From an uncultured Saprospiraceae bacterium (GTDB taxonomy: Bacteria; Bacteroidota; Bacteroidia; Chitinophagales; Saprospiraceae): a stretch of DNA of 64,000 bases. This document shows, piece by piece, positions 54,355 through 63,645 of the stretch. Where the stretch lies: assembly GCA_937942435.1 (NCBI GenBank), contig CALDEM010000019.1:62001-126000 (forward strand), written 5' to 3'. The notes under the pieces were generated by a model. It was not told the DNA's origin. It worked only from the letters and a program-made list of their open reading frames with translations, and did no database searches. The number at the start of each line of letters is the position of its first letter. Position 1 is the first letter of the stretch. The position numbers were made by a program, and so were the translations under genes.

Positions 54355-56493
54355 ATGAAGTTTAGAAATGTAATTCTCGCGACATCCGCGATATTCTTGT
54401 TCACTACTTATGGCTTTGCACAGGTAGACACACTTGGCAATGATTCGGCTGATCCTACGGGCGAATTGGAGTTTAGTGCAAATGATAGTGGTCCATGGAT
54501 AGCACCAGTCATCACCGATGACATGACTAAGGATCCAGAGCAAAATAGACAATATAGGTTAGGGCAGTATAAGTACTCTGCACAGCCAAAACATATGTGG
54601 GAGGTGGGCCTCCATACAGGTCACTTCTTTATTGATGGAGATGTGGATAGAAGAAAGTTTGCAGGACTTGGCACAGGGATTCATTTCCGTAAGGCATTGA
54701 CCTACTTTACATCTATAAGATTTGATGGGTTTTATGGAAAGACTCAAGGTCTAGAAAGACAGCCGTGGAGACATAGAGCGAACGGAGGAGGTCTCGTAGA
54801 ATCCAATAATACCTTCAATGGTTGGGATGGTTATAATGGAGCTAATCCGGATGCCATCGATTGGTTTCCTGCACATGAGACTGAGTACTATTATGGTGCT
54901 GTTCAGTTGATATTCAATATAGGTAACGTCCTCTTTCACAAGGAGCGTAACAAGTGGAATACATATGTAGCAATCGGTGTAGGGATTGATCATCATCAGA
55001 CGAGACTCGATCTTAGAGATGCAGATGGCGAGGTATACACGAACCTTAGAGAGCAGACGGGATTTACAAGAGAACTCTTTAATACTAACGCTGGAAGACA
55101 AGCGATCGGAGAATCATTAGATCAACTTTACGATGGCGTGTATGAGACAGAAGGATTTCAGAAAGTAGGTATTTTCAGATTTGGAGATGATTTTAATATT
55201 CATCCAGTATTTACGGCAAGTGTTGGTTTATCAAGAAAACTTTCTAGAAGAATTAATCTTGGGTTAGAACATCAAGTGATGGCTTCTGACAATGATTATC
55301 TTGATGGTATCAAGTTTAGATCGAGCACTGATCAATCTAATAACGTAGATATAGCGCATTATACCAACCTTAGACTTGGGTTGAATCTCGGTAAGTTTAG
55401 CAAAAAGATCGAACCTCTATATTGGGTTAATCCAATGGAGACTGTGTTTAAAGATTTAGCAGAAGTAAAGGCTCGGCCTCAGTTTGAATGGGAAGATGAA
55501 GATAACGATGGAGTATTGGACTTGATAGATCAAGAACTGGATACGCCAGAAGGGTGTCTTGTTGATACTAAGGGTGTGACGCTTGATAGTGATGGTGACG
55601 GAGTTGTAGATTGTAGAGATAAGGAGCCTTATTCTCCTCCTGGCTTCCCTGTTGATGAGGATGGCATCGCACAGATAGATGAAGAAGATGTCAATATCTT
55701 AACAGAAGAAGATGTCATTACAATAATCAACCAGAATTGTGACGCTTGTCAGAACGGTAACTATAGCTATCTACCTGGTACTAACACTGTGGTTGATGGT
55801 CAAGGAAGAGTACTCGGGACTGGTCAGACGAATAGTGATGGTTCTACTACGATTACAAAAGATGATGGGACGACAACTACTATTACACCTGAACAAGCTG
55901 GATCGGGAGGGTCAGGAGCAGGCGGTACTGGAACTATAAGTTCTGGTAAATCCGGTGGCCTTGGCACAACGATCAATCCAGGAGGAACACTTGGTAGAGT
56001 GATCCACACGGGATGTGGTAATTGGTTCTTACCGATGATCAACTTTGATCTTGACAAATATGAATTAAGACCAGAAGCTTATGTAAGCTTACATCAGATA
56101 GCAGGTGTCATGAAGAAGTGCCCTGCGTTAGTAGTTACTGCTCATGGACATACAGATGTTCGTAATTCTAATAATTATAATAGAGTACTAAGTTATAATC
56201 GTGCAAAAGAAGCAGTAGACTATATGGTGTCTGCTTATGGCATAGATCGTTCAAGATTTAACTTAATGTTTGGTGGAGAAGAAAGTCCATTGATCCCAAG
56301 TCTTAAGAGTAATCATTATACAAATGACTTAGAGGAGCAGATGCAGTTTATCAATAGAAGAGTAGAGTTTAGAGTGAGCGAAGGAACAGACTTCAACATG
56401 GGTAGACCAGAAGGTCCTAATGCTGGCGTGAAGTCTTATGGTAGCTCTAGACCTGGAAGTAAATATCGAGGTAATAAGAACTCGGGATACTAA
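54355..56493 (+). CDS. Large OmpA-family outer-membrane protein with Ca2+-type repeats and Gly-rich linker
   Basis: ATG 54355 gives 712 residues with signal peptide MKFRNVILATSAIFLF. The longer open frame from 54259 adds no signal. Residues about 60-370 form an outer-membrane barrel (HMWEVGLHTGHFFIDGD, YYGAVQLIFNIGNVLFH, GVGIDHHQTRLDL). Thrombospondin-3-like repeats follow (DEDNDGVLDLIDQELDTPEG, DSDGDGVVDCRDKEPYSPPG), then a T/G-rich linker, and an OmpA domain (INFDLDKYELRPEA, VTAHGHTDVRNSNNYN, INRRVEFRV). A basic, Gly/Ser-rich tail ends the protein (SSRPGSKYRGNKNSGY). It ties the outer membrane to peptidoglycan. The divergent spacer to 54083 shows no clear promoter on this strand. Confidence 0.88.
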   Translation: MKFRNVILATSAIFLFTTYGFAQVDTLGNDSADPTGELEFSANDSGPWIAPVITDDMTKDPEQNRQYRLGQYKYSAQPKHMWEVGLHTGHFFIDGDVDRRKFAGLGTGIHFRKALTYFTSIRFDGFYGKTQGLERQPWRHRANGGGLVESNNTFNGWDGYNGANPDAIDWFPAHETEYYYGAVQLIFNIGNVLFHKERNKWNTYVAIGVGIDHHQTRLDLRDADGEVYTNLREQTGFTRELFNTNAGRQAIGESLDQLYDGVYETEGFQKVGIFRFGDDFNIHPVFTASVGLSRKLSRRINLGLEHQVMASDNDYLDGIKFRSSTDQSNNVDIAHYTNLRLGLNLGKFSKKIEPLYWVNPMETVFKDLAEVKARPQFEWEDEDNDGVLDLIDQELDTPEGCLVDTKGVTLDSDGDGVVDCRDKEPYSPPGFPVDEDGIAQIDEEDVNILTEEDVITIINQNCDACQNGNYSYLPGTNTVVDGQGRVLGTGQTNSDGSTTITKDDGTTTTITPEQAGSGGSGAGGTGTISSGKSGGLGTTINPGGTLGRVIHTGCGNWFLPMINFDLDKYELRPEAYVSLHQIAGVMKKCPALVVTAHGHTDVRNSNNYNRVLSYNRAKEAVDYMVSAYGIDRSRFNLMFGGEESPLIPSLKSNHYTNDLEEQMQFINRRVEFRVSEGTDFNMGRPEGPNAGVKSYGSSRPGSKYRGNKNSGY

Positions 56494-56566
56494 TCGTACA
56501 AAATGTAACTATAAGATATCTAAGTAGGAAAGATAAAGTAGTTTAGAAAGTGTTTTTTAAAAATGT

Positions 56567-56602
56567 AAGAGTCTCAGAGCAATATTCTGGGACTCTTTTT
56601 TA
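56567..56602 (+). terminator. Intrinsic terminator after the large OmpA-family gene
   Basis: AAGAGTCTCAGA (56567-56578) pairs with TCTGGGACTCTT (56586-56597) with one G-T pair, loop GCAATAT, then a T-run. The convergent mutS ends nearby. Confidence 0.88.
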
Positions 56603-56617
56603 TGGATATTCCAATCT

Positions 56618-59248
56618 TTAGTCCACAGTAGATTGCATCTTCTTTACGAGCGCTTTTAGCTTCATCATACACTCTATCGGGGTCATCGTGTTGATATCGA
56701 TTCTCTTGAGATCCTTGGCTATCTCTTGACTGATAGGATCGGGTGCAAACATCAATAGTTGTCCGTTGCCTTCAAACTCGTCAAGTTCTTCTAACTTTTT
56801 ACTTTTTTCTTCAGCTTGTACTACAGATTTGTCTTGAAGTGATTTGAGGATATGATTTGCTCGCGAGACGATTTCTTTTGGAAGACCTGACATCTGAGCA
56901 ACTTGGATTCCGAAACTCTGATTGCTACTTCCTGCAACTAATTTTCTTAAAAATATAATCTTATCTCCAAGTTCTTTTGTAGCCACATTATAATTATGGA
57001 TTCTATCATATTTATCGGCTAACTGGCTTAACTCATGATAGTGAGTTGCAAAAAGTGTCTTCGGTTTTTCCTTAGATTGATGCAAGTATTCTACTATGGA
57101 CCAAGCAATAGATATACCATCGTATGTGCTTGTGCCCCTGCCGATCTCATCAAGTAGTATGAGGCTACGTGATGACAAGTTATTCATGATAGAAGAAGTC
57201 TCGATCATCTCGACCATAAAGGTTGACTCTCCACTGGATATATTGTCGGAAGCACCCACTCTCGTAAATATCCTATCTACAATCCCTATCTTAGCTTCTG
57301 CTGCAGGCACATAAGACCCTATCTGAGCCATCAGACAGATCAAGGCAGTTTGCCTTAGTATCGCTGATTTACCAGACATGTTAGGACCAGTAATTAAAAG
57401 CATTTGCATATCCTCGTTACCGATATGGAGGTCGTTTGGGATATATGACTCTCCTGGGGGTAAGTGCGCTTCGATCACGGGATGCCTACCTTCTTTTATA
57501 ACTATATCGTACTCTTCATTGACCTGAGGTCTACAGTAATGTCTACGCCTAGCTAACTTGGCAAATGAATTAAGACAATCCAATTCGGATATAGTGACTG
57601 CATTCTTTTGGACTGCTGCAATATAATTGCTGAGCCAATCAAGAAGATCTTCATAAAGCTCACTTTCTAATTTTATAATCTTCTCTTCTGCTCCAAGGAT
57701 ATCTGACTCAAGAGATTTTAATTCTTCTGAGATGTATCGTTCTGCGCTAGTTAGTGTTTGCTTTCTGGTCCAATGCTCAGGAACGAGCCCTTGGTTTTTA
57801 TATTTGTTTGTTACTTCAAAATAGTAACCAAATACATTATTAAATCCAACTTTTAGATTTGTTATTCCTGTTTTCTCAGTTTCTTGCTCAAGCAACGATG
57901 ATAAAACATTCTTGCTGTTAGAGATTAGATTCCGCAGATAATCAAGGTCCTTGTTGTAACCATCAGCGATGCCACCACCTTTGTGTAAGTTGACGGGTGG
58001 ATCTTCTTTAAGAGCGCTTTTTATTTTATCTGATACTTTTTCTAAAGAATCAAGATTTTGAATGATCGCCTTTACGCCTAGATGTGTACTGCTTAACAGT
58101 GACGCTTGTATATCTGGGATTTTCAAAAGAGAAGTCATCAAGTGATAGACTTCTCTTGGATTAGCTTTTCTAAGCGCAACCTTGGCTATGATTCTTTCTA
58201 AATCACTAATCCCTTTTAAGTGTCCATCGATGATATCAGATAGATCAAGATCAGATAAGATATAATCTACCACAGACAGTCTGTCTTCTATCTCTTTTAG
58301 ATTAGTAAGTGGTAACATGATCCACTTCTTGAGCAGACGTGCTCCCATCGGGGTTGAGGTGAAATCAAGAATCTGATAAAGAGGGATCCCAGTGGGGTGA
58401 TTACTGTATAATAACTCTAAGTTTCTAATTGTAAATTGATCCAGCCATACATATTGATCCAACTTGATCCGACTGATCTTATTGATGTGACTAAGGTTGC
58501 TATGTTGATTTTCTTCTAAGTAGTGCAAGATCGCACCAGCTGATATCTGTCCAAGGTGATATTTTTCGATACCATACCCTTTGAGATTAGAAACCTTAAG
58601 TAAGTCAGTGATTTTGTCTCTGCAGAAGTCTAATTGCCATATCCATTCATCGAGACCATACATATAAAATGCATCCCCAAGTTCCTCTTCTATAAGTTGT
58701 TTGTCCTTTTTAGAATATATGATCTCCTTTGGGCCATACGTATTGATCAGCTTAATGACCTCAGGTATGCTGCCTTCATATAGAGAAAAGTCTCCAGTAG
58801 ATAAATCTAAAAATGAAGTGCCTGCTCGATCACCTGTACCGATGTGTAGAGAGCAGAGGTAATTATTTTCTTTTTGCTCAAGGAGATTATCATGTGTGCC
58901 TATACCAGGTGTGACTACATCAGTGACACCTCGCTTGACGATTTTTTTCTCTTTACTGGGCTTCTCGAGTTGCTCGCATATGGCTACTCGATATCCTCCC
59001 TTTACTAATCGGGGGAGGTATGTATCCAGAGAATGATATGGGAAGCCCGCCAGCTCTATGTTAGAACCACCATTGTTACGTGCAGTTAAAGTGATACCAA
59101 GCGTTGCCGAAGCTTTGACGGCGTCTTCACCAAAGGTCTCATAAAAGTCACCTACTCTGAACAAGAGCAAAGCGTCCTTATGCTTTGCCTTCATCTCAAA
59201 GTACTGCTTCATCAGAGGCGTTACTTTTCCTTTTTTTGCCTTACTCAC
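56618..59248 (-). CDS. mutS: DNA mismatch repair protein MutS
   Basis: The 876-residue protein is a complete MutS: the mismatch-binding Phe-x-Glu in LLFRVGDFYETFGEDAV, connector and lever domains, the clamp, the Walker A motif TGPNMSGKSAILRQTA, VGASDNISSGESTFMVEM, Walker B region ILLDEIGRGTSTYDG, and the His in FATHYHEL. It recognises mispairs and recruits MutL. The start is GTG at 59248 (MSKAKKGKVTPLMKQY), chosen because the conserved N-terminal domain begins here and a consensus -10 box lies 22 bp upstream. Confidence 0.97.
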   Translation of the reverse strand: MSKAKKGKVTPLMKQYFEMKAKHKDALLLFRVGDFYETFGEDAVKASATLGITLTARNNGGSNIELAGFPYHSLDTYLPRLVKGGYRVAICEQLEKPSKEKKIVKRGVTDVVTPGIGTHDNLLEQKENNYLCSLHIGTGDRAGTSFLDLSTGDFSLYEGSIPEVIKLINTYGPKEIIYSKKDKQLIEEELGDAFYMYGLDEWIWQLDFCRDKITDLLKVSNLKGYGIEKYHLGQISAGAILHYLEENQHSNLSHINKISRIKLDQYVWLDQFTIRNLELLYSNHPTGIPLYQILDFTSTPMGARLLKKWIMLPLTNLKEIEDRLSVVDYILSDLDLSDIIDGHLKGISDLERIIAKVALRKANPREVYHLMTSLLKIPDIQASLLSSTHLGVKAIIQNLDSLEKVSDKIKSALKEDPPVNLHKGGGIADGYNKDLDYLRNLISNSKNVLSSLLEQETEKTGITNLKVGFNNVFGYYFEVTNKYKNQGLVPEHWTRKQTLTSAERYISEELKSLESDILGAEEKIIKLESELYEDLLDWLSNYIAAVQKNAVTISELDCLNSFAKLARRRHYCRPQVNEEYDIVIKEGRHPVIEAHLPPGESYIPNDLHIGNEDMQMLLITGPNMSGKSAILRQTALICLMAQIGSYVPAAEAKIGIVDRIFTRVGASDNISSGESTFMVEMIETSSIMNNLSSRSLILLDEIGRGTSTYDGISIAWSIVEYLHQSKEKPKTLFATHYHELSQLADKYDRIHNYNVATKELGDKIIFLRKLVAGSSNQSFGIQVAQMSGLPKEIVSRANHILKSLQDKSVVQAEEKSKKLEELDEFEGNGQLLMFAPDPISQEIAKDLKRIDINTMTPIECMMKLKALVKKMQSTVD

Positions 59249-59270
59249 TATTAGGTTGGATCTTAACTCT

Positions 59271-59278
59271 CAAAGGTA
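59271..59278 (-). promoter_or_regulatory. -10 box of mutS
   Basis: TACCTTTG on the minus strand (59278-59271) matches TANNTTTG, 22 bp before the GTG start of mutS. The TTG element is not clear. Confidence 0.5.
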
Positions 59279-59360
59279 GTAAATGTAAGTTGGATAACGA
59301 TTATCCGTCATATGACCTTACGAATTTCTTCATTCTCAAACGACCTTATCATAACGTAAT

Positions 59361-59395
59361 GAAAAAAGGCCTATCTCCTCTTGGAAATAGACCTT
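59361..59395 (-). terminator. Intrinsic terminator of the small barrel-protein gene
   Basis: On the minus strand AAGGTCTATTTCC and GGAGATAGGCCTT form a 13-bp stem with two G-T pairs around loop AAGA, followed by TTTTTT. It lies just after the stop at 59417 and separates that gene from mutS. Confidence 0.88.
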
Positions 59396-59416
59396 GATTT
59401 CTGGGTTTTATAATAT

Positions 59417-59977
59417 TTAGCGCCAGCTCCAACCAAACTTAAATCGTAGATTAAGAACAGGGCCTGTTAACTGAGAACTGTTGATGCCAGGAAGGTCATT
59501 GCCACTCATAAATCTGTATCCTCCGTCTATGCCTAAGCGAAAGAACCTTGCGATATTGATCTCTGCGCCAATCGTGGGTTGAGCAACAAAGACATTATCT
59601 GAACCGAGATCTTCGACTTCTAACTTGCCACTACCTGCCTGTAGATACAGGATAGGGTGTACTATCTCATGACTTCTAAAGGTATAGCCAAGGAATAAAT
59701 CGTTACCTTCTATATTTATCTTTCTGCCATCGTCCGTTAGATCGGATTTGTATCCTGACCACCCAATCAAAAAGTCATTGTTGATTTCAAATGCGAAAAA
59801 TCCGCCGCTATTGATATCAAAATCATTCTTGAAGTCGACAACTGCATTGGTGCTTCCGCCCCAGATGCCTGTCAGTCTCAGGTGTCCACCATGGTTAAAT
59901 ACGGTTTCTTCGCGTTGTGCGTCTGCTTCGAAGATCATGGTAAGTAGGAAAATCAAAAGTGTAGAAAGTCTGATCAT
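59417..59977 (-). CDS. Small outer-membrane beta-barrel protein of unknown function
   Basis: The 186-residue protein has a signal peptide (LSTLLIFLLTMIFEADAQ) and alternating strands: HLRLTGIWGGSTNAVVDF, GFFAFEINNDFLIGWSGY, DLFLGYTFRSHEIVHPILYLQAG, FRLGIDGGYRFMSG and LNLRFKFGWSW, ending in Trp-Arg after an aromatic strand as outer-membrane barrels do. Eight strands are likely. No family was recognised. It is transcribed alone, with a strong terminator behind it. Confidence 0.75.
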   Translation of the reverse strand: MIRLSTLLIFLLTMIFEADAQREETVFNHGGHLRLTGIWGGSTNAVVDFKNDFDINSGGFFAFEINNDFLIGWSGYKSDLTDDGRKINIEGNDLFLGYTFRSHEIVHPILYLQAGSGKLEVEDLGSDNVFVAQPTIGAEINIARFFRLGIDGGYRFMSGNDLPGINSSQLTGPVLNLRFKFGWSWR

Positions 59978-60157
59978 TATTTTAAGTTTTAATGGTTGTA
60001 AGAAAGCTCTTGCTCCGCAATAGATAAGATTGCTTCGCGACTTGATAATAAAACTATGTGAATGCTAATGAATAGCTATTGATAATTGGACGAGATGGGC
60101 GATTTGTGAGATTATCAAGACTGGAATAATGATGAATCGGATCGTAGACAGATAGAA

Positions 60158-60601
60158 TTATTCAATTTCCTTGGCTAGATCCAAGGTGTAGTTAAGTCCA
60201 GTTTCGTTACTTTCTTTAAGTATAAGTGTGCCTTTAAACTTGATCAGCGTATTCTTTTGGCGATAGCTCGGGACAGACTTAGGTTTGACATTGAGATCCA
60301 TAACTGTCTCAGGGCCCGCTTGCCCACAAAAAAAACAAGCTGCAAATGAAGTTCTTGATAAAGCATAAGAAAGTCCCATAGCGTCAAGTGGTATGACATA
60401 TCCTGATATGACGACTTCTTGCCCGTCAAAGGACTTCAGATGCTCACCAAATACTCCGGTAAGGTTAGTCATACCTGTAGATTCATCATATGATTCACTC
60501 CATGTGACATCAGCGAGGTCATCCCAAGTCAACACCGACTGCGCAGGAAGGAGAACGAGAGAAGATACTACCGTCAATAAAATAAGAACTAAGAACTTCA
60601 T
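60158..60601 (-). CDS. Exported DUF3299-like protein
   Basis: ATG 60601 gives 147 residues with a signal peptide (MKFLVLILLTVVSSLVLLPA). The reading frame continues upstream to 60727 but overlaps the divergent holA and has no signal there. The mature part reads LTWDDLADVTWSE, FDGQEVVISGYVIPLD, AACFFCGQAGPETVMDLNVK and FKGTLILKE, which fits DUF3299 proteins (the CxFCGxAGPE block is typical). The two Cys could hold a metal or a disulfide. Its function is unknown. It would be periplasmic. Confidence 0.75.
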   Translation of the reverse strand: MKFLVLILLTVVSSLVLLPAQSVLTWDDLADVTWSESYDESTGMTNLTGVFGEHLKSFDGQEVVISGYVIPLDAMGLSYALSRTSFAACFFCGQAGPETVMDLNVKPKSVPSYRQKNTLIKFKGTLILKESNETGLNYTLDLAKEIE

Positions 60602-60671
60602 GCTGTTATAACGAAGAAGAACAAAGAACGATTCCTTAGTATCAAAAAAAGTTACTGGTATATTAGTGGCG

Positions 60672-61697
60672 ATGGAGTACCCAAGTGCCGACAACCTGCT
60701 TTCTGACATAAAATCAGGCCAAATCATGCCTGTTTATATACTGCATGGAGCAGAGCCATTCTTTATCGATAAAGTCACGTCTTACATAGAGAAAAAGCTC
60801 TTAAACGAAGGAGAACAGGCGTTTAACCAATCGGTGCTCTATGGTCGAGATGTAGACAGTAAACAAGTCTTGGACTACGCGCGTCAATATCCTATGATGG
60901 CGGAACGTCGAGTTGTCATCATAAAGGAAGCTCAAGCCATGAGAGATCTAAAGTCGATGGGATCTTACATCAGTAATCCATCTCCTCAGACTGTTCTCGT
61001 TATTGCTCATAAAAAAAAGATAGACGGCAGAATAAAGTGGGTGAAAGATGCAAAGAAGAGTGCTGAGATAGGCATGATGGCTTCTGACCCTGTCCCAGAG
61101 TACAAACTCAATGCTTGGATCTCCAGCTATGTGAAGAGTCAGAAGTTAAAGATGACTAGTGATGCGGTAGAGATGTTAGGACAATATTTGGGGACAGACC
61201 TGAAGAAGATCACTAATGAGATAGAAAAGATAAAAGTCAATCTCAACGGAGGAGAAGTCATTGATGTTCCTGAGATTGAGAAGTATATCGGTATCAGTCG
61301 CGACTATGATATCTATGCATTACTCAAAGCATTGAGCAATGGAGACGTCCCAAGGGTCCATGAGATCACATATAATATAGAAGCTAATGTAAAGGTCCAA
61401 CCACTACAGATGATCATACCAGGTATGGCAACATACTTTGAGAAAGTACTTGTAGTGACACAGCACTTTCAGAAGGATGATAGGGCACTTGGTTCTATGA
61501 TTGGCACCTATGGTTCTTTTGTAAAAGAGTATAGAGAGATGGCCAAGAGATATGGATACTCTGGCCTTATAAAAATATACAAAATGCTGCTGCTGGCAGA
61601 TGCTCAATCTAAAGGATTTGAAAGAAGAAAAGGGGAGGGTATACTTAAGGAATTGATTGGTAAAATATTGCTCTATCAGAGAGCGCCTTCTAATTAG
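60672..61697 (+). CDS. holA: DNA polymerase III subunit delta
   Basis: The 341-residue protein (ATG 60672; a GTG two codons earlier is possible) starts YPSADNLLSDIKSGQIMPVYILHGAEPFFIDKV, the HolA opening. It has RRVVIIKEAQAM, LVIAHKKKIDGR, LGQYLGTDLKKITNEIEKIKV and a C-terminal helical domain (LKALSNGDVPRVHEI, GYSGLIKIYKMLLLADAQSKG). It is the clamp-loader subunit that opens the beta clamp. The 3' end overlaps the convergent membrane-protein gene by 8 bp. Confidence 0.92.
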   Translation: MEYPSADNLLSDIKSGQIMPVYILHGAEPFFIDKVTSYIEKKLLNEGEQAFNQSVLYGRDVDSKQVLDYARQYPMMAERRVVIIKEAQAMRDLKSMGSYISNPSPQTVLVIAHKKKIDGRIKWVKDAKKSAEIGMMASDPVPEYKLNAWISSYVKSQKLKMTSDAVEMLGQYLGTDLKKITNEIEKIKVNLNGGEVIDVPEIEKYIGISRDYDIYALLKALSNGDVPRVHEITYNIEANVKVQPLQMIIPGMATYFEKVLVVTQHFQKDDRALGSMIGTYGSFVKEYREMAKRYGYSGLIKIYKMLLLADAQSKGFERRKGEGILKELIGKILLYQRAPSN

Positions 61698-62922
61698 AAA
61701 TAAGAATCTTATTAGTCCCTTCATCTTCGTAGCAGTCTACTATGTATCCTGCCAGTACTGCGATAGAGACAAAAGTAGACGTGTAAAAAAGATAGGAGTA
61801 AGGTATAATCAGCAAATTATAAAATAATACTAATGACACTTTTAGCACACACAATGCATAAATATTAAAAGAAATCTTCAGATTATAAAAACGGTACAAT
61901 CCAAAAAGTAGAATCGGAACAATAATACTCATCCACAGTTGAGCACTATGTAATATGCTTAAGCCTTCAATTGAAAAATACTTCGCTAACCCCAGATTAG
62001 ACTCGATCGCGTATAGATACCTGCTTGGGTCAGCCTGCACCGATGCTAAGTAATTCTGAGGCATCGTAAGTATCATTTTTAGATGAGGCAGGGCTCCTGT
62101 TACAGTAAGGAGTATCAGTGTTGTCACCAAAGTGCTAATAATCACTTGCTTAAGTGGTCTATAGTTTTTAGATAAAAATAGCAAGGCTACATATCCAAAC
62201 ATCCAAGGAGCTAAGCTATATCTGCTCATTAAACAGAGACTAATAGAGATGCCTATCAGCCACCAGTTGCGTACTATGAGTGCATAACAAAGCAAGAGAT
62301 AATAACCGATCACAATCCCTTCTTGTGAGATACTTATAAGCGTATGATTATAGACCGTAATCATGGTTAAACTTAGAAAAATCGGTATACCTAAGGTGAT
62401 TAGATTAATTGGTGTGGCGTATTGCTTTTTAACCGCCATAATGATTAATGAACAGCCAATAACTATACTTAGGATAGATATCCATCTTAAGTCTATATCG
62501 GCGATGTGAGACACACAATAAGGTAACCACATAGCTGGCAGGTAGATGGGTTGCATGCCACCCCATATCTCAGGGATGACGTTGTAGGCAGGTTCTCCTT
62601 GGATATAACGTAGGCTCATCTTGTCGATCACAGGTAGCATATCAGCAATCCTATAATCTATGCTTACTGCAGAGAATACAATTTTAGAATATCGGGTGAC
62701 TGCTAAGATCATCAAGAGGATCAACGGAGTTCTAAACGACATTGGGGTTCTCAGGGTAAGTGAAGAAGGAATCGGCGCTGTACTTGAAGCGATAGGCAGA
62801 AAACCAATAGCCAATCCTACAAAAATATAAATCCAAGTTGTTGAGATGTACGGGTTATAATCTATTAGAAAGTTGTGACAGAGAAACTCAATAACAATTA
62901 GAAAGCAGATAGCAAATCGCAT
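61690..62922 (-). CDS. Polytopic membrane protein, possibly a GT87/DUF2029-type glycosyltransferase
   Basis: ATG 62922, 13 bp after the upstream stop, gives 410 residues with about 10-12 hydrophobic segments (FAICFLIVIEFLCHNFL, PLILLMILAV, LITLGIPIFLSLTMITV, SIAVLAGYIVD). The first large loop contains YRIADMLPVIDKMSLRYIQGEPAYNV and WGGMQPIYLPAMWLPY. Loops like this, with charged residues after the first helices, are seen in C-fold lipid-linked mannosyl/arabinosyl transferases, but I cannot see a firm motif. An ATG at 62970 would overlap the HD gene. It probably shares that gene's transcript. Confidence 0.65.
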   Translation of the reverse strand: MRFAICFLIVIEFLCHNFLIDYNPYISTTWIYIFVGLAIGFLPIASSTAPIPSSLTLRTPMSFRTPLILLMILAVTRYSKIVFSAVSIDYRIADMLPVIDKMSLRYIQGEPAYNVIPEIWGGMQPIYLPAMWLPYCVSHIADIDLRWISILSIVIGCSLIIMAVKKQYATPINLITLGIPIFLSLTMITVYNHTLISISQEGIVIGYYLLLCYALIVRNWWLIGISISLCLMSRYSLAPWMFGYVALLFLSKNYRPLKQVIISTLVTTLILLTVTGALPHLKMILTMPQNYLASVQADPSRYLYAIESNLGLAKYFSIEGLSILHSAQLWMSIIVPILLFGLYRFYNLKISFNIYALCVLKVSLVLFYNLLIIPYSYLFYTSTFVSIAVLAGYIVDCYEDEGTNKILISN

Positions 62923-62935
62923 AGTCTTACTTCTA

Positions 62936-63601
62936 TTAGGAAATCTTATGCCATGGAGGAGTGCTGCCACATTCTTTATAAAATTGCTCTAGATAAGTAA
63001 CCATAAAGTCATGCCGTTCTTGAGCGATGGCTGTTGCAGTTTCAGTATTCATCAACTCTTTAAGTTTTAAGAGTTTTTCATAGAAGTGATTGACCGTTGG
63101 AGCATTACTTGATTTGTATTGTTCTTTGGTCATCTTGGCCATTGGGTATACATCAGGATCATACATAGCTCTTTCTTTATGGCCTCCATAACTAAAAGCC
63201 CTAGCTATACCGATCGCGCCTATCGCATCTAGTCTATCTGCATCTTGTACTACTAATAGTTCTGGACTATTCCAAGACTTGCCTTCCAGACTGTTCTTGA
63301 AAGACATGTGCTTTACGATATTGACGATGTGCTCGATTGTCTCTTGATCCACCTGTTCTTCTTCGAGCCACTCCTGTGTCAGTCTTGGTCCAATGGCCTC
63401 ATCTCCATTGTGAAACTTTGGATCCGCTATATCATGAAGTAAAGCTGCTAGTGAGACGATGTCTCGATTGACCTCTTCTTCTTGTGCTATGAGGAGTGCG
63501 TTCTTCCAAACCCTATCGATGTGCCACCAATCGTGTCCTCCTTCAGCATCGCTGAGATGAGTTTGTACTTTGCTGGCGATCCGCTTAATAACATCTTTCA
63601 T
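62936..63601 (-). CDS. HD-domain phosphohydrolase
   Basis: The 221-residue protein shows the HD fold: HDWWHIDRVWKNALLIA (first His), AALLHDIADPKFH (the HD pair), and a distal VVQDADRLDAIGAIGIARAF with the final Asp. This is the YedJ-like group of small HD hydrolases acting on nucleotides or other phosphates. The substrate is unknown. It is cytosolic. A TTTG-N20-TAGCTTTG promoter lies right upstream, and the polytopic membrane protein gene follows. Confidence 0.9.
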   Translation of the reverse strand: MKDVIKRIASKVQTHLSDAEGGHDWWHIDRVWKNALLIAQEEEVNRDIVSLAALLHDIADPKFHNGDEAIGPRLTQEWLEEEQVDQETIEHIVNIVKHMSFKNSLEGKSWNSPELLVVQDADRLDAIGAIGIARAFSYGGHKERAMYDPDVYPMAKMTKEQYKSSNAPTVNHFYEKLLKLKELMNTETATAIAQERHDFMVTYLEQFYKECGSTPPWHKIS

Positions 63602-63608
63602 GTGACAG

Positions 63609-63640
63609 CAAAGCTAATCAGATCAAGTAGTTAAATCAAA
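63609..63640 (-). promoter_or_regulatory. Promoter of the HD-hydrolase gene
   Basis: On the minus strand TTTG (63640-63637), a 20-bp spacer and TAGCTTTG (63616-63609) lie 7 bp before the ATG at 63601. The leader would be very short. Confidence 0.6.
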
Positions 63641-63645
63641 CGTGA

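Noticed and set aside
55824..56057. Minus-strand Pro/Val-rich open frame
   Set aside because: It is the complement of the Gly/Thr-rich linker of the OmpA-family gene.
60602..60727. N-terminal extension of the DUF3299-like protein
   Set aside because: It overlaps the divergent holA start and precedes a complete signal peptide at ATG 60601.
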